The notes beneath the pieces are model-generated. The model worked only from the letters and a program-made list of their open reading frames with translations, did no database searches and had not been told where the DNA came from. A program made the position numbers and the translations under genes. From Roseivirga sp. E12 (lineage in GTDB: Bacteria; Bacteroidota; Bacteroidia; Cytophagales; Cyclobacteriaceae): a stretch of 64,000 bases of DNA. Below are positions 20,664 to 29,331 of the stretch, one piece after another. Position 1 is the stretch's first letter; each line of letters begins with the position of its first letter. The DNA is taken from NCBI RefSeq assembly GCF_017592825.1, contig NZ_JAGFMD010000001.1, positions 62,001 through 126,000 on the forward strand. The letters are read 5' to 3'.

Positions 20664-20694
20664 AAAAGCGCTGCTCTTCTGAGTAGCGCTTTTT
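20664..20694. terminator. terminator between katG and the small membrane protein gene
   Basis: AAAAGCGCTGCTC pairs with GAGTAGCGCTTTT (one G-U), 4-base loop, followed by T-rich sequence on the + strand and T-rich on the other, so it can serve both convergent genes. Confidence 0.85.
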
Positions 20695-20925
20695 TTATAT
20701 CCGCACCTGGGTTTTGGGACTTTTTTTTCGATTGAAATACCTGCGCAGTATGTAATTTCTAGCAATACTTAAAGCTGTGAAGTAAAGGGTTAATAGTACA
20801 TTCTTTCCAGAATTGCTTTCGATGCCCAGTAAAGGCAATATGAAGTACAACGACAGCATGGTGACTAAAAAACCGATAGTCACATTAATTAGGCTCTCAA
20901 TGAGCGACTCCTTTCTACTTTGCAT
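20695..20925 (-). CDS. small two-helix membrane protein, DUF7220-like
   Basis: 76 residues from ATG 20925, which overlaps the metallophosphoesterase stop by 11 bases; an earlier start at 20964 would lengthen the overlap. ESLIESLINVTIGFLVTMLSL and LLTLYFTALSIARNYILRR give two transmembrane helices separated by a short loop, ending in a basic tail. This pattern resembles the DUF7220/DUF2061 type of small membrane protein (recalled, not searched). Function unknown. Translational coupling with the phosphoesterase is likely. Confidence 0.7.
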   Translation of the reverse strand: MQSRKESLIESLINVTIGFLVTMLSLYFILPLLGIESNSGKNVLLTLYFTALSIARNYILRRYFNRKKSPKTQVRI

Positions 20926-21634
20926 GGAAGGTCTGTACCACTGATGAAATATGACCTTCGTCAAATGTCAATACCCGATATCCAAATGTAACAGAGTCAA
21001 TCACTATGGCATCAGTTTTTTTCTCAATCTGAAATGATACGGCTGGAGTTATATATTGGCTGATGTTTCTGTGTGTTTGATGATCAATCATATGGTAATG
21101 GCCACAGAAGATAATGATCTGTTTATTTGACCCTTCTAGCAAGGCCAATACTTCACTTCGATTCTCCAATTTTCCAATCTCATCAACCATAAGACTTAAG
21201 CCAATGATTGGATGGTGAGAGAAAACTACAATTGTCTTAACTGTGTCAAGTTCATTTCGAAGCCAAACCAACTGCCTATTGTCAATGGTGCCACTAGAGG
21301 AGTCTAAAAAGATGAACTTGAATTCAGCTTTCAAAATGCTACTATAGAGCTTGCTAGTTTCAGGGTGTTCCCCTCTTGAATGGTATTTAGAGATTGTTAT
21401 ATAGTCATCATGATTGCCAAGTGTTAATGCAAGGGAATAGTCTTTGAACTGATCAAAAAAGTAAGCCACAGCATCGTTCTCACCAATATCACCGGTGCAA
21501 ACAACTTCAGATATTCCATGGAGATTAATGTCTTTTAAGACCGTTTTAAGACGCCTTCTAGTCTCTACTCCATGTTCTTTGGGGAAGGCTTCATCAAGGT
21601 GGAGATCAGTAATCTGAGCAATTCGAAACTTCAT
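20915..21634 (-). CDS. calcineurin-like metallophosphoesterase
   Basis: 239 residues. The metallophosphoesterase motifs occur in order: QITDLHLD, CTGDIGEND, LGNHDDY, FSHHPIIG and FCGHYHMIDH, giving the full di-metal site. The pattern resembles the CpdA/Icc type cyclic-nucleotide or related phosphodiesterases, but the substrate cannot be named. No signal peptide; cytosolic. First gene of a two-gene leftward unit with the small membrane protein. Confidence 0.88.
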   Translation of the reverse strand: MKFRIAQITDLHLDEAFPKEHGVETRRRLKTVLKDINLHGISEVVCTGDIGENDAVAYFFDQFKDYSLALTLGNHDDYITISKYHSRGEHPETSKLYSSILKAEFKFIFLDSSSGTIDNRQLVWLRNELDTVKTIVVFSHHPIIGLSLMVDEIGKLENRSEVLALLEGSNKQIIIFCGHYHMIDHQTHRNISQYITPAVSFQIEKKTDAIVIDSVTFGYRVLTFDEGHISSVVQTFHAK

Positions 21635-21686
21635 AGAGCGAAGCTAACTTCTACAGAAAAGGGTTATTTGCACAATCTTGCTGATT

Positions 21687-22538
21687 TTAAGAAAGTGCTC
21701 TATATGCTGAAGGGGTTATACCAAATGCTTTTTTGAAAGTTCTTGAGAAATAGGATTGACTCTCGAACCCGCAGCATGTAGAAATTTCGATAATAGACAT
21801 TTTGGACTCTCTTAAGAGATTTTTCGCTTCGGTCAGTCGAAGACTGGTAATGTATTCTACAGGAGTGGTATAGGTGAGTTCTTTGAAAAGACGATTTAGA
21901 TAGAATTTGCTGATGCCTATTGATTTGCTTAAGCATTCAAGACTAATTGAGTTATTCATATGATCATGCATATACTCCTTTGCCAGTGCAATTATTTTGA
22001 ATAGTTCTTGTTTTGTGCTGTGTTTTACTACCCCAAATCGCTCAAGTCTGTTGCGAATCTCAGTGTGCTCTTCAACAATCAACCCGGCTAGATCAACAAA
22101 AAGAGATTCAATAAGGAGGGGGGAGATGTTCTCTTCATTCAAGAATAAATGAGCATTACGTTTTAACCAATTGCTCAATGCGCCATCGGGTTGACGCTGG
22201 GGATATTCAAACAACTCATTAGCCCTCATTTCTTCTCCAGAAATATTTAGGCAAGCGTTCTCTATAAGGTCCTTTTCTATAAAGAAAGATAATCCTCTGG
22301 TTCCCTTTTTGGCTGCTGTGCTAATGGTGCGGTTATCATTTACAAGTAGATATTGGTCTTTAGAGACCTTTAAATCACCTTCTCCAAAGCTGTAATGCTT
22401 GTATCCTTCAAGAACATATTTCAGTGTATACGTGGATTTATAAGAGACAGAAATATCCTCCTGATGATGGGAGTGAATCACCTTGCTGCCTCGCTGGCTC
22501 GTGAAGTTAGGGGTCGATATTTTTTCAACTTTGATCAC
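21687..22538 (-). CDS. AraC-family transcriptional regulator
   Basis: 283 residues. The C-terminal ~100 residues hold two helix-turn-helix motifs (ISLECLSKSIGISKFYLNRLFKEL and MSIIEISTCCGFESQSYFSRTFKKAFG). The N-terminal half is a probable ligand-sensing cupin-like domain (SYKSTYTLKYVLEGYKHYSFG). The first codon is GTG: a TAA seven codons upstream excludes an extended start. No sure target; the nearest co-oriented genes are the serine hydrolase upstream and the phosphoesterase downstream. Confidence 0.88.
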   Translation of the reverse strand: MIKVEKISTPNFTSQRGSKVIHSHHQEDISVSYKSTYTLKYVLEGYKHYSFGEGDLKVSKDQYLLVNDNRTISTAAKKGTRGLSFFIEKDLIENACLNISGEEMRANELFEYPQRQPDGALSNWLKRNAHLFLNEENISPLLIESLFVDLAGLIVEEHTEIRNRLERFGVVKHSTKQELFKIIALAKEYMHDHMNNSISLECLSKSIGISKFYLNRLFKELTYTTPVEYITSLRLTEAKNLLRESKMSIIEISTCCGFESQSYFSRTFKKAFGITPSAYRALS

Positions 22539-22634
22539 GAAGAAACGGAGTTCTTAATTCGTCCCCTCCAATTTACAACAACAAAAATGGCAACACCTAA
22601 GGTGCTGCCACATTATAATAGATTCAGGTTGAAT

Positions 22635-23705
22635 CTACTTTTCGTTTGCGATATTGAACAGGTTAAAAGTTGCTGGTTGAACTTCTGAGAAGGTACCTGA
22701 GGTGTTCGTTAGAATGACTGTCACGAGCTTTAAGCTAGGCACAATAACGATTTGTGTACATGAACCTGTTTGCTCTCCACTATGACCTATAATGGCGCCT
22801 TCATTGGGTTTAGGATTATAAAGGAACCAACCAAAGCCATAGCCATTTCTTTCTTTTTCAAGACTATGATGTTCTCGCATTAGGTCCATGGTACTTTCCT
22901 TAACGAAAACATTGTTGATGACTGCGTTTCCAAATTTCAGCATGTCTTCTAGCGTAGAGTAGACTCCTCCGCCAGGTATACGATTGCTCAAGTTGTTTTC
23001 TTTTCCATCTCTTGATTTTCCTTTTCTGATCTGATGGTATAGGCTCGATTGATTCGGCTTCTTCTGGCCAAATTTTTCAACACCAGTGTTCGTCATTCCC
23101 GCTTTATCCCAGATGTTCTTTTGCATATAATCCTCGAAAGTCATGCCTGAGGCTCTTTCCACAATTACACCCAAGACAGTATAACCATAAGTGGTATAGC
23201 TGTATCTGGTACCAGGTTCGAATAGAAGTTCTCTGTCTTTGAATATTTCTAGCGCATCATAAAGCGTAGGGTATTCTACTTTAGTCTGAGCGTCTTTAGC
23301 ACTCGTGTAACCCCCAATGCCAGAAGTGTGCGAGAGCAAATGCCTTGTTGTAATTTGAGTTTTCTCATGCTTCGGGTAATCAGGGATATACGTCTGAATA
23401 GGAGTGTCCAAATCGATCAGGTCCTGTTCAACCAGTTGCATTACTGCAATGGCAGTCATAGACTTGGCGATAGATGCTAGTCGAGTGATGGTAGTAGGTG
23501 TGAATTTTACCTCTGACTTGCGATCGGCATAGCCAGCTCCCATTTGCCAAACGGTTTCCCCATCAATGGTAAAGCCGCCTGCTGCCCCAACGATTTTATC
23601 TTTAGTGATAAGACTTTCTAACAGAACTTTTGCCTTGGTAGCTTGGTCTTGTGCTTGGCTGTTGAAACCAATAAAAAGTGCGGTAATGATGATGAGTTTT
23701 TTCAT
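22635..23705 (-). CDS. secreted serine hydrolase, beta-lactamase/DD-peptidase family
   Basis: 356 residues from ATG 23705, which puts a good signal peptide (KKLIIITALFIGFNSQAQ) at the N-terminus; an upstream ATG adds ten residues. SxxK is at S78-K81 (LASIAKSM), the second motif is YTT in RYSYTTYGY in place of the usual YxN, and the third is HSGEQTG (HxG). This is the class C beta-lactamase-like (S12) family, which includes esterases, D-amino-acid peptidases and beta-lactamases. Substrate unknown; antibiotic hydrolysis is not implied. It lies 62 bases downstream of the LytTR regulator. Confidence 0.88.
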   Translation of the reverse strand: MKKLIIITALFIGFNSQAQDQATKAKVLLESLITKDKIVGAAGGFTIDGETVWQMGAGYADRKSEVKFTPTTITRLASIAKSMTAIAVMQLVEQDLIDLDTPIQTYIPDYPKHEKTQITTRHLLSHTSGIGGYTSAKDAQTKVEYPTLYDALEIFKDRELLFEPGTRYSYTTYGYTVLGVIVERASGMTFEDYMQKNIWDKAGMTNTGVEKFGQKKPNQSSLYHQIRKGKSRDGKENNLSNRIPGGGVYSTLEDMLKFGNAVINNVFVKESTMDLMREHHSLEKERNGYGFGWFLYNPKPNEGAIIGHSGEQTGSCTQIVIVPSLKLVTVILTNTSGTFSEVQPATFNLFNIANEK

Positions 23706-23767
23706 TTCGTTGTTATTAATTGTTTCAACAAACATGAAGGATTAATCAGGCCAAACCTCCCTTTTTA

Positions 23768-24556
23768 CTACGTCTGGGATAAACTATCGGCTTTTAGGGG
23801 CGAATGATCTAGCGAAACAAGGTTTTGTTTGTAGCTCTTGGAAACAGGGAGTTCGATTTCGGTAAGAAGTATGGTATTGGAGTCCTTCCATTCTTTGAAA
23901 TGCTCAGGGTTGATCACGTGCGATCGATGCACTTTAACCAACTCAGGCTTTTGGGCATGTACATTCTTCAGGGTAGTTCGGAGTAACTTTCGATTGACAC
24001 CGTCCTTTGTGAGATAAGTCACTTCCACATAGTTATCGGCACTCGAAATACAAATTAAGTCAGACTGTTTGATCTGAAGTACATCTAATTTGTTCTCTCC
24101 TGAAAGGACAATCTTGTCAGACTCAGGGTCTGGTGCTTTTTTGTTTAGGTACCAGCGTACAAAAATCAAAATGGGTAAAATGATAAAGAAGATAGGGTAG
24201 TAGACTTCTAGTGTGAACTTGCTGAAAGAATACACCCCATTGATGATATCTGTTTTGTAGTAGAGATAGCTTCCAATCCATACAATGATATTAAAAACCA
24301 GTAGAAAGACCGATTCAAACAAGGCATTCCATTTACCTGACCTTCTGAACAACCAATTCTGCGCAGGAACCAACATGCAGTACCCGACAATAGATATTAA
24401 TCCATAGGGTGGAAGTATTTGAACCCTAATGGGCATGGGTAAATCTGCAGTGTCAAAGGGGGCAATTAAGACTAGAAACAAAACAAGCCATACACCTATT
24501 ATAATGGCAACTAATACATGGTGCTTATAAGAAGTACTAAGTTTTAAAGGGGACAT
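23768..24556 (-). CDS. membrane-bound LytTR-family regulator
   Basis: 262 residues: four hydrophobic helices (about 12-135) followed by a LytTR DNA-binding domain at about 155-250 (ICISSADNYVEVTYL, RTTLKNV, LVKVHRSHVINP). There is no response-regulator receiver domain, so any signal must come through the membrane part. Such proteins are common in Bacteroidota and usually act on adjacent genes. The serine hydrolase gene directly downstream on the same strand is the obvious candidate target, possibly in one transcript (inference). Confidence 0.85.
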   Translation of the reverse strand: MSPLKLSTSYKHHVLVAIIIGVWLVLFLVLIAPFDTADLPMPIRVQILPPYGLISIVGYCMLVPAQNWLFRRSGKWNALFESVFLLVFNIIVWIGSYLYYKTDIINGVYSFSKFTLEVYYPIFFIILPILIFVRWYLNKKAPDPESDKIVLSGENKLDVLQIKQSDLICISSADNYVEVTYLTKDGVNRKLLRTTLKNVHAQKPELVKVHRSHVINPEHFKEWKDSNTILLTEIELPVSKSYKQNLVSLDHSPLKADSLSQT

Positions 24557-24655
24557 GCAATTGATAAAACTAGGCTTGTGACAAGATAAGTTATAAAATG
24601 GCTTTAGCGAAAAGCTCGATCTTTCTTTTATTAATTACTCTTCAATAGTTATTGA

Positions 24656-25399
24656 CTAATGACACCTAATTGGTCCTGGGTCCAAAGAATGGTTCCCCAA
24701 CAGCTGAACCTTGATGGAGTCTTGAGAATTTGTACCAAGCCAATGATGCACTTCCCGTGTGACACCTCCTAGGTATTTTTGGTCAGAAGGGCCAGTTTCG
24801 AAGCCAGCAACAACTATAATACGTTTATCATTAGCAGAAAGAAGAAACTTAGTCCCAGGTTTTGGGCGTTCGCCTTTAGCCCACATCATAGTCATAAACC
24901 ACATTTCCATAGATGTTGTCAATTCTGACCTTTGAAGATCACCGACAGAGCCCTGCCCAAAGCGACCTCCCTCTTCCGGTGTCCATTCTTTATTCCACGA
25001 GTTTGGGTATAAATCGGTCAAGGAAGCCTTCGGTTCAAATCTTCTATAGATTTTGAGTGACTCTTTTAGGTGGTGTTGAATGCCTTCTGTTTTCGTTTTA
25101 GGCCAAGAGGAGGCTAATTTTTCCGAAGAAGTTACATAATGACTTTCTTCTACAAAACGACCCGAAGTAGGAAGTTCAATAGTCCTATTCCAACCCCTAT
25201 TACCTCTGTTTAAAGCATGTCGAATAGCGGATTCTGTGGTCGTACAATTCCCAGTGGGTATCTGAATGACTCTTTTTGATTCAAATCTTTTGAAGGGTTG
25301 ACATCCCATCAAGCACAAGCCGAGGAGTGCAATAATCAAATTGCTTCTATTGAGAATGCGTGTCGATCGAAATAAGTGATCAACCCATTTGAAAACCAC
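24656..25399 (-). CDS. lipoprotein of unknown function, possible double-psi barrel
   Basis: 247 residues from GTG 25399, overlapping the exonuclease stop by 20 bases. The signal (NLIIALLGLCLMGC) carries a lipobox. The mature part has no family I can name with confidence. Its C-terminal segment (PGTKFLLSANDKRIIVVAG, ETGPSDQKYLGGVTREVHHWLG) has the general look of a double-psi beta-barrel/3D domain, as in RlpA- or MltA-type cell-wall proteins, but this is a weak impression. Cell-wall involvement would suit its position downstream of the Mpl-like ligase. Confidence 0.6.
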   Translation of the reverse strand: MVFKWVDHLFRSTRILNRSNLIIALLGLCLMGCQPFKRFESKRVIQIPTGNCTTTESAIRHALNRGNRGWNRTIELPTSGRFVEESHYVTSSEKLASSWPKTKTEGIQHHLKESLKIYRRFEPKASLTDLYPNSWNKEWTPEEGGRFGQGSVGDLQRSELTTSMEMWFMTMMWAKGERPKPGTKFLLSANDKRIIVVAGFETGPSDQKYLGGVTREVHHWLGTNSQDSIKVQLLGNHSLDPGPIRCH

Positions 25400-26186
25400 T
25401 GAGTTTGATTTTGGTCAGTTTGCGCTTAGTGTCTAGTGAGAAATCACCTTTCATCATCCAATCGTAATAGCCTGGTTCTCTTTTAAAGACTTCCGCCACA
25501 GGTTTGCCTTTATGTTTACCAAAATTAAAGACCTCTTCATTTTTATCGTTGAGGACAATTCTGCCGGCAAGGTCTACCATTCTGGAGGCTACTAAATTGT
25601 GAATAGCACCCATTTCATTCTCGATTTTACCCAACTCTCTACCAGAGGCATCAGTAACATCCATGCCGTTATAGCGCTCTATTTGAGCTTTGAATACTTC
25701 GAAAGTGGCGTCATTATCGGCTTCCGCACCATGTGCACCAACCAATTCCTTTCCACAGTAGAACTTGTAAGCTGCAGAAAGCGTGCGCTGTTCCATCAGA
25801 AAGAAGATCTTTTGCGCATCGATCAGCTTACGATTACTCACATCGAAGTCGACATCAACCCTTAAGAACTCTTCTACCAATAGGGGGACGTCAAAGCGAA
25901 CAATGTTATATCCACCTAGATCACAACCTTCTAAAAACTTGGCTAAATTTTTAGCCAGTTCTTTAAAAGTGGGTTTGTCCTTCACATCCTCATCTCGAAT
26001 ACCATGAATCATGGCTGATTCTTCAGGAATCGGGACGGTTGGGTTTACGAGCTGTACTTTTTTTTCGGTTTCACCATTAGGCATCACCTTTAACATGGCG
26101 AGCTCCACAATTCTGTCTTGAGAAATGTTGATCCCTGTAGTCTCAAGGTCAAAGAATACAAGTGGGTTTTTTAGATTGAGTTGCAT
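25380..26186 (-). CDS. DEDDh 3'-5' exonuclease with ExoX-like C-terminus
   Basis: 268 residues. The DnaQ-type catalytic set is complete: D13 and E15 in FFDLETTG, D99 in YNIVRFD, H152 and D157 in GAHGAEADND. The C-terminal ~65 residues (FNFGKHKGKPVAEVF, GYYDWMMKGDF) match the accessory module seen after the nuclease domain of exodeoxyribonuclease X-like proteins. Probably acts in DNA repair or as a proofreading-like exonuclease. It sits 7 bases after the Mpl-like gene and overlaps the lipoprotein gene, giving a three-gene leftward operon. Confidence 0.9.
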   Translation of the reverse strand: MQLNLKNPLVFFDLETTGINISQDRIVELAMLKVMPNGETEKKVQLVNPTVPIPEESAMIHGIRDEDVKDKPTFKELAKNLAKFLEGCDLGGYNIVRFDVPLLVEEFLRVDVDFDVSNRKLIDAQKIFFLMEQRTLSAAYKFYCGKELVGAHGAEADNDATFEVFKAQIERYNGMDVTDASGRELGKIENEMGAIHNLVASRMVDLAGRIVLNDKNEEVFNFGKHKGKPVAEVFKREPGYYDWMMKGDFSLDTKRKLTKIKLSGFQMG

Positions 26187-26193
26187 TAAGTTC

Positions 26194-27561
26194 TTAATTC
26201 AGAATTGATTTTTTGATTTTTTCCAGGTCGAGACCACCGTAGTTGCCTGAGCTCATTAAAAGTAAGTTTTTGGCCGCCCATTTCTGAGATAAAAGATGTT
26301 TTTCGAGTACTTCAGCTTCCGTAAAGAGTTTTATGTCTTCTCTATCGAAAGCAGTTCTGACTTCCTCTTCGCTGATCATCTCTAGCTTTTTTGCTGCAAC
26401 AGTCTTGGGGTTTATAAAAACTAAAGCCTCGTCTGGAGAGTCAAAAGTGTGGGCATATTGATCGATAAAGTCTTTGTTTAAGCTACTGAAAGTGTGTAGC
26501 TCAATGCAGGCCACCAAAGTTCGATTGTCAAATTGATCTTTAACAGCAGTTGATGTGGCTTTTAGTTTAGAAGGGGCATGGGCAAAGTCTTTGAAAATGA
26601 TGGTTTGGTCATTCTCACCCATTTTTTCCATGCGTTTTGCGGCTCCTGCAAAAGTTTGAATATGGTGGTAGAATTCCTCATCTGTGACATCAATTTCATT
26701 CAGGATGTTTTTAGCCACCTGAAGGTTTTGCATGTTATGCTGGCCAAATACCTCGATAGCGGTTTCGCCAGCTTCATGTAATAAGGAGGTTTGCTGGTTA
26801 TGAATGGTGGCAGGATGCGGACCATAAGGAATCAAATTGTTCGGACTCCCCACGCTTTCAATCAATGCACATAAGGCTTTGTCTTCTTCGGCATAAAAAA
26901 CTTTTCCATGGTCTGGCGTGAGTGCGATAAACTGTCTAAACTGGTCGATATAATTATCTAAAGTGGGGTAGACGTTGTAGTGATCCCAGGCGATTCCGGA
27001 GATGAGGGCCAAGTCATGTTTGTAGTGAAGGAATTTGGGTGTTAAATCAAGTGGAGATGTTGTGTATTCATCCCCCTCAATGATAATGATCGGAGCATCA
27101 GAAAGTTGCACCATCTGATCGAATCCATCCAGTTGTGCACCCACCATATAATCGAAACCTCGATTCATAGATTTCAGCACATGCATGATCATCGATGTGA
27201 TGGTAGTTTTACCGTGGCTGCCTGCAATTACCACTCGCTTTTTGTCCCTGGAGGCCTCGAAAATAAACTCTGGAAAAGAGAGAATTTTTAAGCCAAGACT
27301 TTGTGCTTTAAGCAGTTCTGGGTTGTCTGCTTTGGCGTGCATTCCCAAAATGATGAGATCAATGTTAGGGGTGATACGATCGGCATCCCAGCCTTCACTT
27401 TCTGGTAGCAACCCATGATCTCTTAAGTTGGTTTTCGAAGGGTCAAAGAACATGTCATCTGACCCAGTAACCTGATTATCAAGGTTTTTGAGGCAAATAG
27501 CCAGATTGTGCATAACCGCTCCACCTATGGCGATAAAGTGAATGCGTTGATTTGTGATCAT
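26194..27561 (-). CDS. mpl: Mpl-like UDP-N-acetylmuramate:tripeptide ligase
   Basis: 455 residues, the usual length for Mpl. FIAIGGAVMHNLA at 9-21 is the UDP-binding Rossmann loop; GSHGKTT at 114-120 is the Mur-ligase ATP loop; EGDEY near 160 and HAPSK in the C-terminal domain are typical. Mpl attaches a recycled peptide (L-Ala-gamma-D-Glu-meso-Dap) to UDP-MurNAc, so peptidoglycan fragments can be reused in the cytosol. MurC is the main alternative, but the GGAVMHNLA and GSDDMFFDP segments fit Mpl better. First gene of the operon with the exonuclease and lipoprotein. Confidence 0.87.
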   Translation of the reverse strand: MITNQRIHFIAIGGAVMHNLAICLKNLDNQVTGSDDMFFDPSKTNLRDHGLLPESEGWDADRITPNIDLIILGMHAKADNPELLKAQSLGLKILSFPEFIFEASRDKKRVVIAGSHGKTTITSMIMHVLKSMNRGFDYMVGAQLDGFDQMVQLSDAPIIIIEGDEYTTSPLDLTPKFLHYKHDLALISGIAWDHYNVYPTLDNYIDQFRQFIALTPDHGKVFYAEEDKALCALIESVGSPNNLIPYGPHPATIHNQQTSLLHEAGETAIEVFGQHNMQNLQVAKNILNEIDVTDEEFYHHIQTFAGAAKRMEKMGENDQTIIFKDFAHAPSKLKATSTAVKDQFDNRTLVACIELHTFSSLNKDFIDQYAHTFDSPDEALVFINPKTVAAKKLEMISEEEVRTAFDREDIKLFTEAEVLEKHLLSQKWAAKNLLLMSSGNYGGLDLEKIKKSILN

Positions 27562-27739
27562 GAACTTGTGGATAATGTGAGATTAAAAGTAAAGGAATTG
27601 TATGATGAGCCCAACCAAAGACGTTTAATAAAGGAAATCTTAGGGTGGATATAGTATGTGGAAAACTATGCTAAAGTGTTCGCAAGTCTCTGGAAAAATA
27701 AAGACTTTAAAGTACGTGCATTGTTGACAAAATTCAGAA

Positions 27740-27747
27740 TACATTTG
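27740..27747 (+). promoter_or_regulatory. possible leaderless promoter of dnaB
   Basis: TACATTTG fits TAnnTTTG and ends five bases before the dnaB ATG (27753). TTG at 27721-27723 is 16 bases upstream. Transcription from here would start at about the initiation codon, giving a leaderless mRNA. The short spacing keeps confidence low. Confidence 0.35.
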
Positions 27748-27752
27748 TTGTA

Positions 27753-29318
27753 ATGGAAAAGGAGAGATCAGCGCAATCAAGAACTGGCTATAAGTCCAAG
27801 AGCGGGCTTAGCGATGCGGCTCAACTGGGCAAGTTGCCCCCTCAAGCCGTTGACCTCGAAGAGGCCGTTTTGGGTGCGCTGATGCTGGAGAAAGATGCTT
27901 TGACAAATGTCATCGATATTCTTCGTCCAGAATCCTTTTACAAGGAAGCACATAAGGAAATATATCAAGCGATTTATGACCTTTTCCAAGCTTCCGAACC
28001 TATTGATATTCTTACTGTGACCAGTCAATTAAGAAAGACTGGTAAGATCGAAATTGTTGGCGGTCCTTATTACATCACACAGTTGACTAACCGTGTGAGT
28101 TCGGCAGCTAACATTGAGTACCATGCGAGAATCGTGGTGGAGCAATCTATCAAAAGAGAGTTGATTAGAATTTCTTCTGAAATTCAGAAAGACGCTTTTG
28201 AAGACACCACTGACGTTTTCCAACTGCTCGACAAAATGGAGCAGTCTCTTTTCGAAGTGTCTGAGAACAATGTTCGAAAAGAGTATGACAGCATGCGTAA
28301 CATCATGGCTACTGCGCTTGAAGAAATTCAGACCAGGAAAGATCACCAGGATGGCCTCACAGGAGTACCATCAGGGTTTACGAACCTTGATCGTGTGACT
28401 TCAGGTTGGCAGAAATCTGACCTTGTGATTATAGCAGCAAGACCTGCGATGGGTAAGACTGCCTTTGTGGTATCTGCCCTCAGGAATGCAGCAGTAGATC
28501 ACGGCCAAGCCTGTGCGATTTTCTCTTTAGAGATGTCATCTGTTCAGTTGGTAAATCGATTGATTTCAGGCGAAGCGGAGTTGGAAAGTGAGAAGATCAA
28601 GAAGGGTACACTAGCAGAGCATGAATGGGCACAGCTAGTGCACAAAACAGCAAATTTGACCAAAGCCCCCATATTTATAGATGATACCCCTGCACTTTCA
28701 ATCCTCGAATTGAGGGCCAAGTGTAGAAGGTTGAAACAACAGCATGACATCCAGTTAATAGTAATTGATTACTTGCAGCTGATGTCAGGCGACTCCTCAA
28801 AGAGTGGAGGTGGAGGAGGTAACCGTGAACAGGAAATCGCCTCTATCTCCCGATCTTTGAAGAACTTAGCTAAGGAACTCAGTGTGCCAGTAATTGCACT
28901 GTCACAGTTGAGTAGAGCCGTTGAGACCCGAGGCGGAGATAAGCGTCCCCAGCTTTCCGACCTTAGGGAATCCGGATCAATTGAGCAAGATGCCGATATG
29001 GTAATGTTCTTGTATCGTCCTGAATACTATGGTATTACACAGGATGAAAATGGTATGCCTACACAGGGTGTTGGAGAAGTGATTATTTCAAAGCACAGGA
29101 ACGGATCACTGGAAAATGTACAACTCAAGTTTATTGGTAAGTACACCAAGTTCACAGATTTAGACTCTAATCTGGGCGGAGGAACTTACGGATCATCTTT
29201 CCCTACAGATGGAACGTCAAGTTTTGAATCAGGCGCAGGTGGGTCGGTTACCATTCCTAGTAAGGCAAATGGCGGAGCACCAAATCTTCCAACTAATGAT
29301 GAAGAAGCTCCTTTCTAA
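27753..29318 (+). CDS. dnaB: replicative DNA helicase DnaB
   Basis: 521 residues. The N-terminal domain opens with LPPQAVDLEEAVLGALMLEKDAL, and the RecA-like helicase domain has Walker A in ARPAMGKTAF near 230, Walker B in LIVIDYLQLMSG, ALSQLSRAVETRG and the arginine-finger region SDLRESGSIEQDADMV. No intein interrupts the P-loop region. A Gly/Ser-rich tail of about 55 residues follows the helicase core, a usual Bacteroidota trait. It unwinds DNA at the replication fork as a hexamer. Co-directional with the MDR gene 13 bases downstream. Confidence 0.96.
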   Translation: MEKERSAQSRTGYKSKSGLSDAAQLGKLPPQAVDLEEAVLGALMLEKDALTNVIDILRPESFYKEAHKEIYQAIYDLFQASEPIDILTVTSQLRKTGKIEIVGGPYYITQLTNRVSSAANIEYHARIVVEQSIKRELIRISSEIQKDAFEDTTDVFQLLDKMEQSLFEVSENNVRKEYDSMRNIMATALEEIQTRKDHQDGLTGVPSGFTNLDRVTSGWQKSDLVIIAARPAMGKTAFVVSALRNAAVDHGQACAIFSLEMSSVQLVNRLISGEAELESEKIKKGTLAEHEWAQLVHKTANLTKAPIFIDDTPALSILELRAKCRRLKQQHDIQLIVIDYLQLMSGDSSKSGGGGGNREQEIASISRSLKNLAKELSVPVIALSQLSRAVETRGGDKRPQLSDLRESGSIEQDADMVMFLYRPEYYGITQDENGMPTQGVGEVIISKHRNGSLENVQLKFIGKYTKFTDLDSNLGGGTYGSSFPTDGTSSFESGAGGSVTIPSKANGGAPNLPTNDEEAPF

Positions 29319-29331
29319 ATAATTTTGCGGA

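Noticed and set aside
22635-23705. Serine hydrolase as a beta-lactamase resistance gene
   Set aside because: S12-family motifs alone do not show beta-lactamase activity; the family is broad and the YxN motif is altered.
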